Assembly: GCA_028711205.1 (NCBI GenBank)
Contig: JAQTSP010000032.1
Span: 1-14,808, forward strand
Source of the DNA: Eubacteriales bacterium
GTDB taxonomy: Bacteria; Bacillota; Clostridia; Christensenellales; SZUA-584
Reading direction: 5' to 3'
DNA length: 14,808 nt
The position numbers and the translations under genes were made by a program. Every line of letters begins with the position of its first letter. Positions within the stretch are counted from its first letter, which is position 1. Shown piece after piece: positions 14,025-14,808 of this stretch. The notes beneath the pieces were generated by a model. That model was not told the origin of the DNA. It ran no database searches and saw nothing but the letters and a program-made list of their open reading frames with translations.

Positions 14025-14808
14025 TCAGCCAAAGCTCTCTCTTTTTGCCTTGGGCAGCGCCTTTTGCTTCGTGTCCTTTTCCCCGAGTATCAGTATGGGC
14101 ACTTTCGCGTTTCTCACGGTATCTTTGGTGATCACGCACTTCTTCACATCGCTGCGCGACGGCACCTCGTACATCACGTCGAGCAGTATGGATTCGAGTA
14201 TCGCGCGAAGTCCGCGGGCGCCTGTTTTGCGGTCTATCGCAAGCTTAGCGATTTCTTTTAAGGCGTCTTCCTCAAACTCGAGAGCCACGCCGTCCAGCTC
14301 CATCAGCTTTGTGAACTGCTTGACCAGCGCGTTCTTCGGCTGCGTCAGAATATTGATCAGCGCCTGCTCATCGAGCTGATGCAGAGCGACGATGATCGGG
14401 ACGCGGCCAACGAACTCCGGAATCAGGCCGTATTTCAAAAGGTCTTCCGGAAGAATATTTTTATACAGCTCCGCCAGGTCTTTGTGGATATTTGAAACGA
14501 TCTCCGCGCCAAATCCCATCGTTTTTCTGCCGATACGCCTTTCGATGATATTGTCAAGGCCTCCGAATGCGCCGCCGCAGATAAACAGGATGTTGGTCGT
14601 GTCGATCTGCAAAAACTCCTGATGCGGATGCTTTCTTCCGCCCTGAGGCGGCACGCTGGCCACCGTACCCTCGATGATTTTAAGCAGCGCCTGCTGGACG
14701 CCTTCGCCAGAAACATCCCTCGTGATCGACGGATTGTCGCTTCTTCTCGCGATCTTGTCGATCTCGTCGATATAAATTATGCCGCGCTGCGCGCGCTCGA
14801 TATCATAG
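14025..14808 (-). CDS. clpX: ATP-dependent protease ATPase subunit ClpX (5' end outside window)
   Basis: The open frame runs to the window edge and encodes the last 260 residues. It begins within the AAA+ domain, at YDIERAQRG before the Walker B motif GIIYIDEIDKIA. The pore-region and ClpX-specific stretches SITRDVSGEGVQQALLK and PPQGGRKHPHQEF follow, then sensor regions (LPEDLLKYGLIPEFVGRVP) and the C-terminal small domain (GARGLRAILE). ClpX unfolds tagged proteins and feeds them to ClpP in the cytoplasm. The N-terminal zinc domain and Walker A lie beyond the edge. The GTG at 14663 is an internal valine codon, not the start. It converges with the zinc-ribbon gene. Confidence 0.96.
   Translation of the reverse strand, partial: YDIERAQRGIIYIDEIDKIARRSDNPSITRDVSGEGVQQALLKIIEGTVASVPPQGGRKHPHQEFLQIDTTNILFICGGAFGGLDNIIERRIGRKTMGFGAEIVSNIHKDLAELYKNILPEDLLKYGLIPEFVGRVPIIVALHQLDEQALINILTQPKNALVKQFTKLMELDGVALEFEEDALKEIAKLAIDRKTGARGLRAILESILLDVMYEVPSRSDVKKCVITKDTVRNAKVPILILGEKDTKQKALPKAKRESFG

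Overview
The window looks like chromosome of an anaerobic member of the Firmicutes, class Clostridia. It is moderately GC-rich, has strong AGGAGG-type ribosome sites, and carries an electron-bifurcating [FeFe]-hydrogenase operon, a perfect Rex operator, a SPOR-domain protein, a ThiI/NifS pair and clpX. I see no mobile elements, CRISPR arrays or RNA genes.

Layout. (1) 1-238 is intergenic and holds a bidirectional terminator. (2) 239-4294, plus strand, is a tightly packed cassette. It encodes a membrane-anchored SPOR protein, a DRTGG-type protein, an RsbW-like GHKL ATPase, an H-cluster protein of the putative sensory (HydS-like) type, a small Fe-S domain, a second DRTGG-type protein and a PHP metallophosphoesterase. 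The HydS-like protein and the Fe-S domain lie in one reading frame, split by a single TAG. (3) 4295-4483 is an AT-rich control region with an extended -10 promoter and an 18-bp perfect Rex palindrome. (4) 4484-9455 is the hydrogenase operon: hydC, a GHKL ATPase, a thioredoxin-like ferredoxin, hydB and hydA, closed by a strong terminator. (5) 9532-11827, minus strand, holds a NifS-like cysteine desulfurase and thiI. (6) 11946-13964, plus strand, encodes a zinc-ribbon membrane protein with a large extracellular part. It is divergent from nifS, and the two promoters overlap across an inverted repeat. (7) 14025-14808, minus strand, is the C-terminal part of clpX, cut by the window edge.

How it fits together. 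HydABC should couple NADH plus reduced ferredoxin oxidation to H2 formation, or run in reverse. Rex, which senses NADH/NAD+, should repress the operon when NADH is low. The upstream cassette resembles a signalling module: an H-cluster sensor candidate, an anti-sigma-like kinase or ATPase, two DRTGG ligand-binding domains and a phosphoesterase. It may sense H2 or redox state and tune metabolism. This linkage is inferred from conserved neighbourhood and domain content; no output partner is visible in the window.

Most notable points: the in-frame amber codon splitting the sensor-like hydrogenase, the exact Rex operator, the unusual H-cluster loop-1 residues in both H-cluster proteins, and the inverted repeat spanning two divergent promoters.
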